Of a stretch of 64,000 nucleotides of DNA, positions 50,493-60,319 are shown in pieces. Positions within the stretch are counted from its first letter, which is position 1. Every line of letters starts with the position of its first letter. Under the pieces are notes generated by a model, which worked only from the letters and a program-made list of their open reading frames with translations, was not told the DNA's origin and made no database searches. The stretch is from Denitratisoma sp. DHT3 (lineage in GTDB: Bacteria; Pseudomonadota; Gammaproteobacteria; Burkholderiales; Rhodocyclaceae), in assembly GCF_007833355.1 (NCBI RefSeq), contig NZ_CP020914.1, positions 1,412,047 through 1,476,046 of the forward strand, read 5' to 3'. A program made the translations under genes and the position numbers.

Positions 50493-51572
50493 CTAGAACC
50501 AGAAGCGCAGGCCAGCCACCCAGCGCGTTTCGCCGGTTACTCCTCCGGCATTGCGCGCCAAATCAGCGGTCTTGCCATATTTCGCAATCCGCTCCACGCC
50601 GAAATACGGCGCAAACTGTCGTGAAAACTCATAACGCAGGCGCAGACCGAATACACCATCCGACAGCCCGCTGCCGACATCGCGGGCCAGATCGCTTTTG
50701 CCGTAAAGATTGAATTCGGCACGCGGCTGCAGGACCAGCCGCTGCGTCAGCAGCAGTTCGTATTCCGCGCCTAGACGCAGCGCGGTCCGGCCATTGCCGC
50801 CGAGATAGGCGGTGGCGTCCACTTCGAACCAATAGGGCGCCATGCCCTGTACGCCGAAGGCCAGCCAGCTACGGTCCGGCCCGACGCCGCTGTCCTGGCG
50901 CAGGCCGACCTGAGCATCCCAGTAGCTCGCGATTGCGTGGCTCCACAACAGTTCGGTGCGGGCCTCCTGTAACCGTCCCCGGGCATGCTCGCCCTCGGCT
51001 TTGACGACGAACCGGTCGTAATCGCGACCGAACCAGGCCTGGATGTCATAGGCGGTTTCGGTCGATCCGCTGTGGCGGGGCCGGACATGTTCGAGACGAT
51101 CGACCAGCAGGCTGCCGAAACTGTGCTCGTCCGCCAGCTTGAGCTGGCGCGGCCCGGGCAGGACGTAGTCACCGCTTTCCAGCGTATAGCCGCCGGAATA
51201 GGCATGCGGATCGCGTGCGTCGGCAGGAGCGTCGCCACCCTGAGCCTTTATGTCGCCATGATCCATTCCGGCCATTCCCTCAGTTGCGCCGGATGGCAAG
51301 GTGCCCATTGCCCCATGATCCATGCCCGGCATCGATTCTGCCGGCATTGCAGCCGAGTCAGCCGGCATTGCACCGTGATTCATCTTGGAGTGATCCATCG
51401 CCGGCATTGCTTCCGCGGGCATCGCTGCTTCGTCGGCCTTCATTTCCCCTTGGTTCATCCTGGAATGGTCCATGCCCGACATTGAATCTTGGGCGCCTTG
51501 CGCCTGAGCCGACAGGGGGGCGATGCTGAGTGTCGCCAGGATCAGTGCCAACCAGTTCTTCCGCGTATTCAT
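50493..51572 (-). CDS. copB: CopB, outer-membrane copper resistance protein
   Basis: 359 residues from the ATG at 51572 (AGAGGAACACAGGC upstream). Signal peptide, then a Met/His-rich region with repeated MDHSxM and PxMDHGAM units (residues about 35-110), then a beta-barrel CopB domain (DIQAWFGRDYDRFVVKAEGE to GETRWVAGLRFWF with terminal Phe). It binds copper and works with CopA in the outer membrane. It overlaps nothing and follows the multicopper oxidase by 30 bases. Confidence 0.92.
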   Translation of the reverse strand: MNTRKNWLALILATLSIAPLSAQAQGAQDSMSGMDHSRMNQGEMKADEAAMPAEAMPAMDHSKMNHGAMPADSAAMPAESMPGMDHGAMGTLPSGATEGMAGMDHGDIKAQGGDAPADARDPHAYSGGYTLESGDYVLPGPRQLKLADEHSFGSLLVDRLEHVRPRHSGSTETAYDIQAWFGRDYDRFVVKAEGEHARGRLQEARTELLWSHAIASYWDAQVGLRQDSGVGPDRSWLAFGVQGMAPYWFEVDATAYLGGNGRTALRLGAEYELLLTQRLVLQPRAEFNLYGKSDLARDVGSGLSDGVFGLRLRYEFSRQFAPYFGVERIAKYGKTADLARNAGGVTGETRWVAGLRFWF

Positions 51573-51602
51573 GCCTGTGTTCCTCTCGAATTGGTCCATG
51601 TC

Positions 51603-53429
51603 TCAAGCCACCACCACTTCGCGGAACATGCCCGAGTGCATGTGAAACATCAGATGGCAATGCCAGGCCCAGCGTCCCAATGCATCTGCCGTAACGAGGA
51701 AGCTGATGCGCTGGGCAGGCTGCACCGAGAGGGTGTGGCGTCGTGCCTGGAACCGTCCCTCGGCGGTTTCCAGTTCGCTCCACAGGCCATGCATGTGCAT
51801 GGGATGGGTCATCATCGTGTCGTTCTGCAGAATGACGCGAACCCGCTCTCCATGCTCGAAATGCACGGGCGTGCTGCCGCCGAATTCGAGTCCGTCGAAT
51901 GACCAGACATAGCGTTCCATGTTGCCGGTCAGGTGCAATTCGATTTCACGTGCCGGCCCGCGCGTATCGAGCGGGCCGCCGATCGTGGCCAGATCCGCCA
52001 AGGTCAGCACCCTGCGGCCGTTGTTGCGTAAGCCGATGCCGGGGTCGTCGAGGTTGGTGCGCGGCGTATTGACGCGCATGTCCGTGCCTGGCCCGTATTC
52101 GGTCCGGGCGTGCCGGACTTCTTGCGTCGGTTTGGCGAGCGGGTTGCCGCCCATCATGTGCTGGCTGTGATCCATGGCCATGGCGCCATGATTCATCCCG
52201 GGCATGGCACCTTGCATGGGCATGGGCATCGCACCATGATCCATGCCCGGCATCGCGCCGTGGTCCATGCCCCCCATGTCGCCCATCATGTCGGCCATGG
52301 TCAGCCATTCGACCTTGTCCGTTGCCTGCACCGCTGCCTCCAGACCGGCACGCACTGCCAGCGTACCGCGCGCATAGCCACTCCGATCCATCGACTGGGC
52401 AAAGATCGTATGGGCATCATCCTTCGGCTCGACCAGCACGTCGTAAGTCTCGCCCGGCCCGAAGCGGAATTCATCGACCGAAACAGGTTCGACATTGACG
52501 CCATCGGACTGGACGACCGTCATTTTCAGGCCCGGAATGCGCACGTCGTAGAAAGAATTGGCCGCTCCGTTGATGAAACGCAGGCGCACCCGCTCGCCGG
52601 GGTTGAACAGCCCCGTCCAGTTGCCGGATGGCGTCGTGCCATTCATCAGGTAGGTATAGGTCGCGGCCGACAGATCGGCGAGATCGGTCGGATTCATGCG
52701 CATCTCGTTCCACATCCGGCGCTTGTCGAGCGCCGCCGCCATGCCGTCGCGGGAGACGTCGTCGAAGAAGTCGGCGACTGTCGGTTTGCTGAAGTTGTAG
52801 TAGTCGCTCTGCGCCTTCAGCTTGGCGAATACCCGTGCTGGATCCTCGTCCGTCCAATCGGACAAATGCACCACGTAGTCGCGATCCGCCCGGATGGTTT
52901 CGCCTTGGCGCGGCTCGACGATGATCGCGCCATACATGCCCGTTTGCTCCTGATGACCGGAATGCGAGTGGTACCAGTAGGTGCCGCTTTGCCGCAGTTG
53001 AAAACGGTAAGTGAAGGTTTCGCCCGGCGCGATGCCGCCGAAGCTGATGCCGGGAACGCCGTCCATCTGGTAGGGCAGGATGATGCCGTGCCAGTGAATC
53101 GAGGTGGATACCGCCAGGCGATTGGTAACCCGAATGGTCACGGTGTCGCCCTCGCGCAGGCGCAGCGTGGGGGCCGGTAGCGAACCGTTGATGGTGGTCG
53201 CCATGCGCTGACTGCCGGTGAAATTCGCCGGGGTTTCGGCGACGACGAGCTGGATGTCGGTGCCCGTTATGACGGGGGCGCTGCCCGTGGCAGTCATTCG
53301 TCCTGCATCGAAAGCGGCACGCACGAGGGGCGACATGCCGGCCAGCACGCCGCCCGCCGCCAGGCCCTGCACGAAACGCCGCCGAGCAGGGTGCGCCGGC
53401 AGGGCGCTCAGGAAAGGGGAAAGATTCAT
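51603..53429 (-). CDS. copA: CopA-type multicopper oxidase
   Basis: 608 residues. A twin-arginine signal (ARRRFVQGLAAGGVLAGMSP) sends the folded enzyme to the periplasm. Copper ligands are intact: HWHG, HSHSGHQ, HPMHMHG and HCHLMFHMHSGM. A Met-rich insert (MGDMGGMDHGAMPGMDHGAM and on) precedes the third cupredoxin domain, as in PcoA/CopA. It oxidises Cu(I) and sequesters copper. It forms an operon with copB and the Met-rich protein. Confidence 0.94.
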   Translation of the reverse strand: MNLSPFLSALPAHPARRRFVQGLAAGGVLAGMSPLVRAAFDAGRMTATGSAPVITGTDIQLVVAETPANFTGSQRMATTINGSLPAPTLRLREGDTVTIRVTNRLAVSTSIHWHGIILPYQMDGVPGISFGGIAPGETFTYRFQLRQSGTYWYHSHSGHQEQTGMYGAIIVEPRQGETIRADRDYVVHLSDWTDEDPARVFAKLKAQSDYYNFSKPTVADFFDDVSRDGMAAALDKRRMWNEMRMNPTDLADLSAATYTYLMNGTTPSGNWTGLFNPGERVRLRFINGAANSFYDVRIPGLKMTVVQSDGVNVEPVSVDEFRFGPGETYDVLVEPKDDAHTIFAQSMDRSGYARGTLAVRAGLEAAVQATDKVEWLTMADMMGDMGGMDHGAMPGMDHGAMPMPMQGAMPGMNHGAMAMDHSQHMMGGNPLAKPTQEVRHARTEYGPGTDMRVNTPRTNLDDPGIGLRNNGRRVLTLADLATIGGPLDTRGPAREIELHLTGNMERYVWSFDGLEFGGSTPVHFEHGERVRVILQNDTMMTHPMHMHGLWSELETAEGRFQARRHTLSVQPAQRISFLVTADALGRWAWHCHLMFHMHSGMFREVVVA

Positions 53430-53447
53430 CTATTTATCCTTCAAGGT

Positions 53448-53885
53448 TCAATGACGCGCATAAGTGGCGGTGCTGCCGTCGGCGCGCACCAGCAACACCT
53501 CGTAGGGAACCTTCCCGGGCAGGTCCATGCCGGGTGCGCTCTGGGGCATGCCGGGCGAAACCAGGCCCTTCGCCTGCGGCTTCTCGGCGAGCAGCCGCTT
53601 GACGTCCTCCGCCGGAACGTGGCCCTCGACCAGATAGCCGCCGACCTCGGCGGTGTGGCAGGACCCCATGCCGACCGGCACGCCCAGTCGCTGCTTGTGC
53701 GGCGTGACGTCGTTCATTTCGTGGGTGACGACCTTGAAGCCGTTCGCCTTCATGTGATCGACCCACTTGCCGCAGCATCCGCAGGTCGGGCTTTTGTAAA
53801 CTTCGACGGTAGGGAGGGCTCCCGCCGCCCAGACGGCGGGAGAGAACAGGGCAAGCAGGACGGCAGTGCGGATTGCGGATTTCAT
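53448..53885 (-). CDS. DUF411 metal-binding protein
   Basis: 145 residues with a signal peptide (AVLLALFSPAVWAAG) and the DUF411 pattern VEVYKSPTCGCCGKWVDHMK (CxCC metal site), MNDVTPHKQRLGVPVGMGSC and GYLVEGHVPAEDVKRLLAEK. It is a periplasmic copper-binding protein often next to copA/copB. It starts the operon; a copper-regulator-like box lies about 70 bases upstream. Confidence 0.9.
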   Translation of the reverse strand: MKSAIRTAVLLALFSPAVWAAGALPTVEVYKSPTCGCCGKWVDHMKANGFKVVTHEMNDVTPHKQRLGVPVGMGSCHTAEVGGYLVEGHVPAEDVKRLLAEKPQAKGLVSPGMPQSAPGMDLPGKVPYEVLLVRADGSTATYARH

Positions 53886-53954
53886 GCGGGACTCCTTTCT
53901 GATTCGACGAGTCCAGTATGAACTACTAACGCTAACGCCAGCCTGACTGCAACA

Positions 53955-53968
53955 TTACATTTCTGTCA
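53955..53968. promoter_or_regulatory. Copper-regulator-like box (TTACATTTCTGTCA)
   Basis: Minus-strand arms TGACA and TGTAA, four-base gap. It matches the site at 45430-45443 in 11 of 14 positions and lies upstream of the DUF411-copA-copB operon. Confidence 0.48.
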
Positions 53969-53988
53969 CTTTGGGGCGAGACGGTGTG

Positions 53989-55254
53989 TCAGAAATAGTC
54001 GGCTATCGCGGCATGCAGTCTGCGGCGCAAGTCTGCATCGTTCGCAGCATCGAGTGCCGCGTACAAACCGCCGGCAATCGATCCGAAAGCATCGACCATC
54101 ACGGGATCGAAATGCTTTCCCGAATCGCGCCTGAGAATTGACAGAGCCATTTCGGGAGGCATCGGCGCCTTGTAGGGGCGCGCCGAGACCAGCGCATCAA
54201 ACACATCGACGACAGCGAACAGACGTGCGATTCTGGGAATCCGGTCACCCGCGAGCCCGTCGGGGTAACCCGTCCCATCGAGCTTTTCGTGATGATGCCG
54301 GATGACGTCTCCTGCCTTCGCCATCCACTCGTTGCCCGCGACAATGTCCAGACCATGCAGAACATGGGTTTTCATGATCTCGAACTCGTCTGCGGTCAGC
54401 CGTCCGGGTTTGAGCAAAATCGCATCCGGTATGCCGATCTTGCCGACGTCGTGGAGAAATGCCCCCGTAATGAGCTCTGCGATCTCGTCATGAGGCAAGC
54501 GCAAGGACTCAGCCAACGCAACCGCGTATAACGTGACGCGGTAATTGTGCGCATCTGTATCCGAATCGCGCTTGGCGATGGCGCTGCCAAGCGAAACCAG
54601 CAAGGAAAGATTGGATACCAAAAGCCGGGATGCCAGACCTGTGGCATGACGCAGCAGTCTCAACAGCACGGGATAGAGCGCGATGGCCGCGCCAAGCACC
54701 GCTACCACGACCATGCCGACGGTTCTGGAAATCTGCTCTCGCCATTGATCGAGCGTTGCGGCATCGGCGCGGTAGAACCCTTCGAGTTGCCCGACTTGCC
54801 GGCCCGCCGGGTCCGACAGGCGATGTTGCAAACGAATCAGGTAATCGGCCCCGATCGTAATCTGCTCATGCCAATAGTCCGATGTACTGACATTCTTTGT
54901 CCTTGGAAGTGCGCTTAGCCGAGATCGGGTGGATTCGGAGATATCTCCCCAGGCTTCATACCTTGGCCTTTCCCCCTCGCCATAAACGCGCAGCCCGACC
55001 AGATTGTCCTTCCTGAGCAACTCCTCGATTTCCCCGTGTTCGTTGCCCATCATGCCGCCGCCAAGCATTTGCATAGCCGACACCTGGAAATGGCGAACTG
55101 CGACTGCCACAGCGGCTGCGGCAGTCGCTTCGATTCGTCTCGATTCGAGCCAGTAAGCCCCGCCGCCGGCGAATACGCCCAGAAATGCTGCCGCCACAAC
55201 AATCCGGAAGAGAAGTATGCGGTTCAGGTGGTGAATATTATGTGGAATGGACAA
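53989..55254 (-). CDS. Membrane-bound HD-GYP protein (c-di-GMP phosphodiesterase type)
   Basis: 421 residues. Membrane segments near residues 12-33 and 177-200 flank a periplasmic sensor region that contains a Met-rich patch (QVSAMQMLGGGMMGNEHGE). The C-terminal HD-GYP domain is complete: FLHDVGKIGIPDAILLKPGR, then HHHEKLDGTGYPDGLAGDRI. It would degrade c-di-GMP. The Met-rich sensor part and place in a copper island suggest metal sensing, which is inference. Confidence 0.85.
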   Translation of the reverse strand: MSIPHNIHHLNRILLFRIVVAAAFLGVFAGGGAYWLESRRIEATAAAAVAVAVRHFQVSAMQMLGGGMMGNEHGEIEELLRKDNLVGLRVYGEGERPRYEAWGDISESTRSRLSALPRTKNVSTSDYWHEQITIGADYLIRLQHRLSDPAGRQVGQLEGFYRADAATLDQWREQISRTVGMVVVAVLGAAIALYPVLLRLLRHATGLASRLLVSNLSLLVSLGSAIAKRDSDTDAHNYRVTLYAVALAESLRLPHDEIAELITGAFLHDVGKIGIPDAILLKPGRLTADEFEIMKTHVLHGLDIVAGNEWMAKAGDVIRHHHEKLDGTGYPDGLAGDRIPRIARLFAVVDVFDALVSARPYKAPMPPEMALSILRRDSGKHFDPVMVDAFGSIAGGLYAALDAANDADLRRRLHAAIADYF

Positions 55255-55275
55255 GGTATTACCTGGGTACTGAAT

Positions 55276-56856
55276 TCAAACGACAAACCGGGATGTCGCT
55301 TTCTGAAGCGACTCCGCTACGGATACCACGTTCGACACAGAGGTCATCAGGCTGTTAACGGCCAAACTGTTCTGCCTGACTTTTTGTGAAACCGTGTCCA
55401 CATTGCGCGCCACATCGTCGGTTGCCAGCCTTTGTTCATCGAGCGCACTTGATATTTCGCTGACCGAGGCAACAACACCCCGTGATCCAGCCTGAATGGC
55501 GGCCATGGAGCGTGCCGCATCGGCCGCCTTATCGACGCCATGGCTGACTCTTTGCGTGCCTTCGTCCATGCTCTCAACGGCCTGACAGGTAGTATTCTCA
55601 ATCGAGCTGATCATCGAGCTGATTTCCTGCGTTGCCTGGGTCGTTCTTTCGGCCAGCTTCCTTACTTCATCGGCCACCACGGCAAATCCGCGCCCCTGCT
55701 CCCCGGCACGAGCTGCTTCGATTGCCGCGTTTAACGCAAGAAGATTCGTCTGATCAGCAATCTCCCGAATCGCGCCGACGATCTCGAATATCTGACGCGA
55801 TGCCTCACCCAATCGAGCGACATGCGACGCAGCCGCAGTGACGGTTGCGGCAATTTCCTCCATTTCCCGCTTCGCATTGGAGACTGTACTTTCACCAAGT
55901 GTCGACAGATCCCCCGATTCGCATGCCCTGATTTCCGCATCCCTGGCACTTTCGGCAATCTTGCCAATCCTGGCGGTAATCCGGCTTACCGCTTCGCCCG
56001 TTTCTTCGGCAGCCTGGTTTTGCGCGACCGACGTGGCGGCGAGTTCGTGACTGGTGGTGGTCAACTCGCGCGCCGAATCAATCAGCGCATTCGATCCGTT
56101 GCGGACTTCAGCAACGGCATCGCGAATACTCTGCTGCATGCGCTTCATCGAAGCCATCAAACTGGTTTGGTCCCCGCTCGCCACGGAGACTTCGAAGTTC
56201 AGTTCCCCCGACGATATGCGCTGGGCAATCAGCGCGGCGGCATCGGGCTCGCCGCCCAGTTGCCGTAACAAACCGCGAATGATGAGAAAAGATATCAGCA
56301 ACGAAAGCCCGCCACCAACCACGATCAGTGTGCCGAATATACTTATCGTCCGTACGTAGATTCCGTTGCCCTCTGTTATTGCACTTGAAGCCAATGAGCG
56401 GGCATGGTCTTCAATCTTGCGCAACAGATCGTCTGCCTTGGACAGAGGACTTACCTCGATCCCGAACACAAGATCATCAACCTCATGGCCTGCATTGTGG
56501 TTATTGGGATTGAAATTCTTGAGCGCTTCTCGATACCGCTTACCCATATCCAGGTGTTCGGCATGCAGCGATTCCGCAGATGAAACAGACATGCCTTGCG
56601 CGTTGAGTTTTTCAATACCCTTTTCAAGATAGCGAGATACTTGCACTTCCTCCGAATCAAACTCGGCAAGATGGCGGTTGAAGTTCTCGGTGCCATGACC
56701 GCGCAGCAGAATGTTTTTCCACGCGACGACCTGCGAGTGTAAATGAGATTGCGCGTGCTGAAAATCGACAAGTACCTCGATTTCGCTGCCCATGGATTTC
56801 AGCGCAATGCCCATCCCCCTGTTCAGATAGTTCAGTCCATAAAATCCCGCGCCTAG
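55276..56856 (-). pseudogene. Methyl-accepting chemotaxis protein gene, 3' part (interrupted by IS)
   Basis: Codons in this part encode the ligand region, HAMP and signalling domain of a chemoreceptor; the hairpin tip [20 protein letters not shown] then [20 protein letters not shown] is intact. The longest ORF starts at the ATG at 56814, but the frame is open back to the IS end and reads [17 protein letters not shown]. Joining it across the IS to 58430-58498 restores a full N-terminus with the first membrane segment. As it stands the protein lacks TM1 and is probably non-functional as a sensor. Confidence 0.85.
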
Positions 56857-58425
56857 CCCGGATATTTCACCAGCCCTATGATTTGGGCGCGTAGATATGC
56901 TGGACGGGTTGATCGTGATGCGTGTGGAGGCATTTGATCAAATCTTGATCAAATAAGCGAATTTCAGACGGACTTCCCCCAACCCCCGAAGCTCACCATG
57001 TCGGGGACGCACTCGGTTGCGGCTATGGAGACGCCAAGGCGTTGGCGGCGATGAAGTAGATATCGCGCAGCGGATGGTGCGACGCCAGCAGGATGCGAAT
57101 GCGCCGCGTATTGCGAATCACCGCCGCCCCGATCTTGAGCAGTTTTACGCGAATCGTCGCCGCCGTGGCCTTCGCCAGATCGGTGTGCCGGAGCGCGATC
57201 TCGCGCAGGCGTTGCATCAGCGTGTAAGCCAATGCCGAGAACAAGATGCGCAGCCAGTTGGCCAGGAACTTGTGGCAACTGGCGCGCGTACCGAACAGAT
57301 CCAACTGGGTTTCCTTGATCCGGTTCTCGGCCTCGCCCCGCTGGCAGTAGAGGTCGTCATACAGCTCCTCGGCAGGACGGTCGAGGTTGGTCACGATGAA
57401 ACGCGGATTGGTGCCCTGGACGCCAAACTCCAGGCGGGTGATCAGGCGTCGTTCCCGATCCCAGCTCTTGGCGGCGTAGGAGAATTGCCGGATCAGTCGC
57501 TGCTTGACCCCGGTGTCGTGGAAAGCCTGCGCCATCGTCTGCTCCCAGTCAGCTACGTGGCGATGCAGACGGGCATTCCTCGCCATCCCGATGATGTAGC
57601 CGACGCCGTGGCGTTCGCACCAGCGGATCAGGCGCTGGCGGCAGAATCCCGAATCCCCGCGCACAATGATCCGCAGGGCCGGCCAGGTCTGGCGTAGCCG
57701 GGTCACGATCAGCTTGATTACGGCGGCCGCATGCTTGGCACCGTCGATCCGGCTGCGGCGCAGGACGCAGGCGAGCATGGCCTTGCCAGCGAACACATAC
57801 AGGGGCAGGTAGCAGTAGTGGTCGTAGTAGGCGTGGAACTCGGTCTGTTCCTGTTCCCCGTGCAGCGGGATGTCGGAGGCGTCGATGTCCAGCACCAGTT
57901 CCTCCGGACAGGTCGCCTGGCTAGCAATGAACTGGTCGACCAGTACCCGGTTCAAGGCCACGATGTCCGATCGCGTGGCCCGCTGCTCCAGCCGACACAG
58001 GGTCGGGCTGCTGCCCAATTCATCACCCGTGCCGACGGCGGTTTGCATCAGCGGGTCGTTGCGCAGGGCGGCATGGTCGTTCAGATCCTCGTACCCGCAG
58101 CACAGGGCATACAGGCGCTGGGCGACCAGGTCGCGCATCCCATGCGTGATGCGATCCTGATCCCGTGGGTCGTGCAGTGCTTCCGCTACCGCACGTGACA
58201 ATCCAATGCGCCGGTCGACTTGCCGCAGCAGCATCAGGCCGCCATCGGAACTGAGCGCGCCACCCTCAAAATTCGCCTCAATCGTGCAACGACCCAGGCG
58301 CCCAAACTCCATGTCCCCACGCGTACAATTTGGCATCGGCGGAATACTCCGTTAACCCTGTCTCGACACCAGTATTAACGCGCCTCACGGCGATTCCGCC
58401 GACCTACTTTCGTGAAATATTCGGG
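56857..58425 (-). mobile_element. IS1380-family insertion sequence (1569 bp)
   Basis: The ends are inverted repeats CCCGGATATTTCAC (56857-56870) and GTGAAATATTCGGG (58412-58425), 13 of 14 matching. CTAG flanks both sides (56853-56856 and 58426-58429) and fits a 4-bp target duplication. It holds one transposase gene. It interrupts a chemoreceptor gene, and removing it with one CTAG restores that reading frame. Confidence 0.9.
57023..58336 (-). CDS. IS1380-family transposase
   Basis: 437 residues, full length. DDE-type transposase with the family blocks LSSDGGLMLLRQVDRRIGLS, LVLDIDASDIPLHGEQEQTE (first Asp), IIVRGDSGFCRQRLIRWCER (second Asp) and YCQRGEAENRIKETQLDLFG (Glu). No frameshift, so it may be active. 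Confidence 0.93.
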   Translation of the reverse strand: MPNCTRGDMEFGRLGRCTIEANFEGGALSSDGGLMLLRQVDRRIGLSRAVAEALHDPRDQDRITHGMRDLVAQRLYALCCGYEDLNDHAALRNDPLMQTAVGTGDELGSSPTLCRLEQRATRSDIVALNRVLVDQFIASQATCPEELVLDIDASDIPLHGEQEQTEFHAYYDHYCYLPLYVFAGKAMLACVLRRSRIDGAKHAAAVIKLIVTRLRQTWPALRIIVRGDSGFCRQRLIRWCERHGVGYIIGMARNARLHRHVADWEQTMAQAFHDTGVKQRLIRQFSYAAKSWDRERRLITRLEFGVQGTNPRFIVTNLDRPAEELYDDLYCQRGEAENRIKETQLDLFGTRASCHKFLANWLRILFSALAYTLMQRLREIALRHTDLAKATAATIRVKLLKIGAAVIRNTRRIRILLASHHPLRDIYFIAANALASP

Positions 58426-58498
58426 CTAGCAGTGAAAGCATTGTGCATAAACTCAATGCTGCCAGCAGCCAAAGGCGAACGCTTGCTTTTTTGAACAT
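58426..58498 (-). pseudogene. Methyl-accepting chemotaxis protein gene, 5' part
   Basis: The ATG at 58498 follows GGGGAGC. The codons read MFKKASVRLWLLAALSLCTM then LSLL up to the IS edge, i.e. the cytoplasmic start and first membrane segment of the receptor whose remainder lies at 55276-56856. Confidence 0.85.
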
Positions 58499-58569
58499 TC
58501 AAAGCTCCCCTAAAAGTATGCCATGCAGTCCGAACCCGGCCAATAGACCATGTGCAACGATGTCCAGGG

Positions 58570-59751
58570 TTACGCTCCTGGAGTGGTGTGCCGTGCAATC
58601 GTGCCACGGTCTGCTACCGAGGATGCATCGATCATCGCGGGCACCACCCGGTTGCGTCCGTCCGCCTTGGCGTGGTACAGACGCTCGTCAGCCCGTGCAA
58701 TCAGTTGTTCCGCACTTGTTCCATCTTCGGGAAACGTCGCAACCCCGATGCTGACGGTTACCTGGCCGCCCGGGCCTGCGCCGTCGGAGAAATGCTGTTC
58801 GATGGCGCTCCGCAGCTTTTCGGCGGCCGTCACTCCCGCACCAAGTGCCGTCTCGGGAAGGATCACCACGAACTCCTCACCGCCGTACCGGGCAATGCGA
58901 TCTTCCGCGCGGGTGTTCTGCCGCATAACCTGCGTCAGCGCACGAAGCAGCTGATCACCGGCCTGGTGGCCCTTGGTGTCATTGAAACGTTTGAAATGGT
59001 CGATATCGATCATGGCGATGGTCATTGATCGCCCGTGGCGTCCGGTACGGCCCAGTTCCTCCTCCAGAGCACTATCGAGATAACGGCGGTTGAACACGCC
59101 GGTAAGTCCGTCAGTGATCGCCATGCGTTCCGCATCCGAGAGGAAAGCCTGGATGATCCGTTCGAGATAAAGCAGACCGACTACGCTGAAAAGTACAGTG
59201 AGACCCAGTTGCGCAAAGAACAGGCCCTCGGTCCAGAATTGGATACGATGGGCTGACTGCGCCGCCTGCTCTATGTCCGCTCTGTGCCGCAAATGCAGAT
59301 CGGAATAGAAATGAAAAAAGGTGCTGTCGAAAAGTTTTTGCGCATGTGCCAGCCCCGATCTGTCCGCTCCCCCGGGTGGGGATGACACCACGCCACCGAG
59401 AATCAGGCTGTAGGCTTCGAAATCGGTCTCCAGCTTGCCCGATGCGTTCGATCCGTGTCGCGTCCCCAGCACAGGGAGGGCGGACCGCGCAACATCCAGT
59501 TCGCGGACGAAGTCAGTCCGAAGCGACTCGTTGCCGGTCTCGGCGTAGCGGGTGGCGGCCATCAGCATCAAATGCAGCGCCGAGTGAAATTTCTCCGATG
59601 CATGCATTTGCTCGGCGATGGCCGCCGCAGACAATAATTGGTCATGGAGCCGGATTATGCTGCTGCGATATACCATCTGAGAGGCGATGAATGCCGTCAA
59701 CAACATCAGGATGCCTGCCCCCCACTTTGTTCGGAACGTGGTCTTTTTCAT
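58570..59751 (-). CDS. Membrane-anchored diguanylate cyclase (GGDEF)
   Basis: 393 residues. Two membrane segments (about 12-30 and 190-212) flank a helical periplasmic sensor region. The C-terminal GGDEF domain has the active site RYGGEEFVVILPE, substrate-binding AMIDIDHFKRFNDTKGHQAG and no obvious I-site RxxD just upstream. It would make c-di-GMP, opposing the HD-GYP protein 3 kb away. The intervening chemoreceptor completes a signalling group inside the metal island. Confidence 0.88.
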   Translation of the reverse strand: MKKTTFRTKWGAGILMLLTAFIASQMVYRSSIIRLHDQLLSAAAIAEQMHASEKFHSALHLMLMAATRYAETGNESLRTDFVRELDVARSALPVLGTRHGSNASGKLETDFEAYSLILGGVVSSPPGGADRSGLAHAQKLFDSTFFHFYSDLHLRHRADIEQAAQSAHRIQFWTEGLFFAQLGLTVLFSVVGLLYLERIIQAFLSDAERMAITDGLTGVFNRRYLDSALEEELGRTGRHGRSMTIAMIDIDHFKRFNDTKGHQAGDQLLRALTQVMRQNTRAEDRIARYGGEEFVVILPETALGAGVTAAEKLRSAIEQHFSDGAGPGGQVTVSIGVATFPEDGTSAEQLIARADERLYHAKADGRNRVVPAMIDASSVADRGTIARHTTPGA

Positions 59752-59839
59752 CGGGCCGAGTATAGGCGGACGCAGTGCCTCAATTCTTTCCTATCACGAA
59801 ATGAGTCCCTTCAACGCCGCGTTCAACGGCTCACCCTGC

Positions 59840-60292
59840 TCAGTGCGAGTGTCCGGAATGTCCGTCCTGAGCCGACTGCATCGGCACAGCCAGCGGCGTG
59901 AAGCGCGCCTGCTCGGGCGACTTGCCCGGCAGCGTTACTGACACGATTGCCTTCATGTCCGGCGTCGAGGCGTAGGCGCCCGAGCCCTTCAGCCGGTTGT
60001 CGCCATCCGGTAGCAGGTTAACGGTGGCCTTGGCCTTGCCGGAGAGGATGGTTGCCGTGCCCTTCGCGCCCACCGTCGGCACCTTCGTGCCGGCATGGTC
60101 GGTGACATAGACGACCACCGGGTTGTCTTTCGCTTCCTGGCTGTCCTTGCTCACCACCAGCTCGAAGTGGTACACCCCTGCCATGCGCAGCTGACCGCCG
60201 TTGGCGGATTTCTGCGTATCGAGGTATTCGTCGGTATGGGCGAAAGCGGTAGAAGCGATCAGGGCGGCGGCGAGGAAGGGAATGAACTTCAT
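59840..60292 (-). CDS. Periplasmic protein associated with RND metal efflux
   Basis: 150 residues with a signal peptide (FIPFLAAALIASTAFA) and a beta-rich body (GVYHFELVVSKDSQEAKDNP; VVYVTDHAGTKVPTVGAKGT), ending in a His-rich tail (DGHSGHSH). It is downstream of the RND pump gene and probably in one operon. A periplasmic metal-binding role is likely from composition; I cannot name the family. Confidence 0.7.
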   Translation of the reverse strand: MKFIPFLAAALIASTAFAHTDEYLDTQKSANGGQLRMAGVYHFELVVSKDSQEAKDNPVVVYVTDHAGTKVPTVGAKGTATILSGKAKATVNLLPDGDNRLKGSGAYASTPDMKAIVSVTLPGKSPEQARFTPLAVPMQSAQDGHSGHSH

Positions 60293-60319
60293 GGTGTGTC
60301 TCCTTGGGTTGAACGAGGG

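Noticed and set aside
52110..53180. 356-codon plus-strand open frame opposite the multicopper oxidase
   Set aside because: Antisense shadow of a gene with all four copper-ligand motifs.
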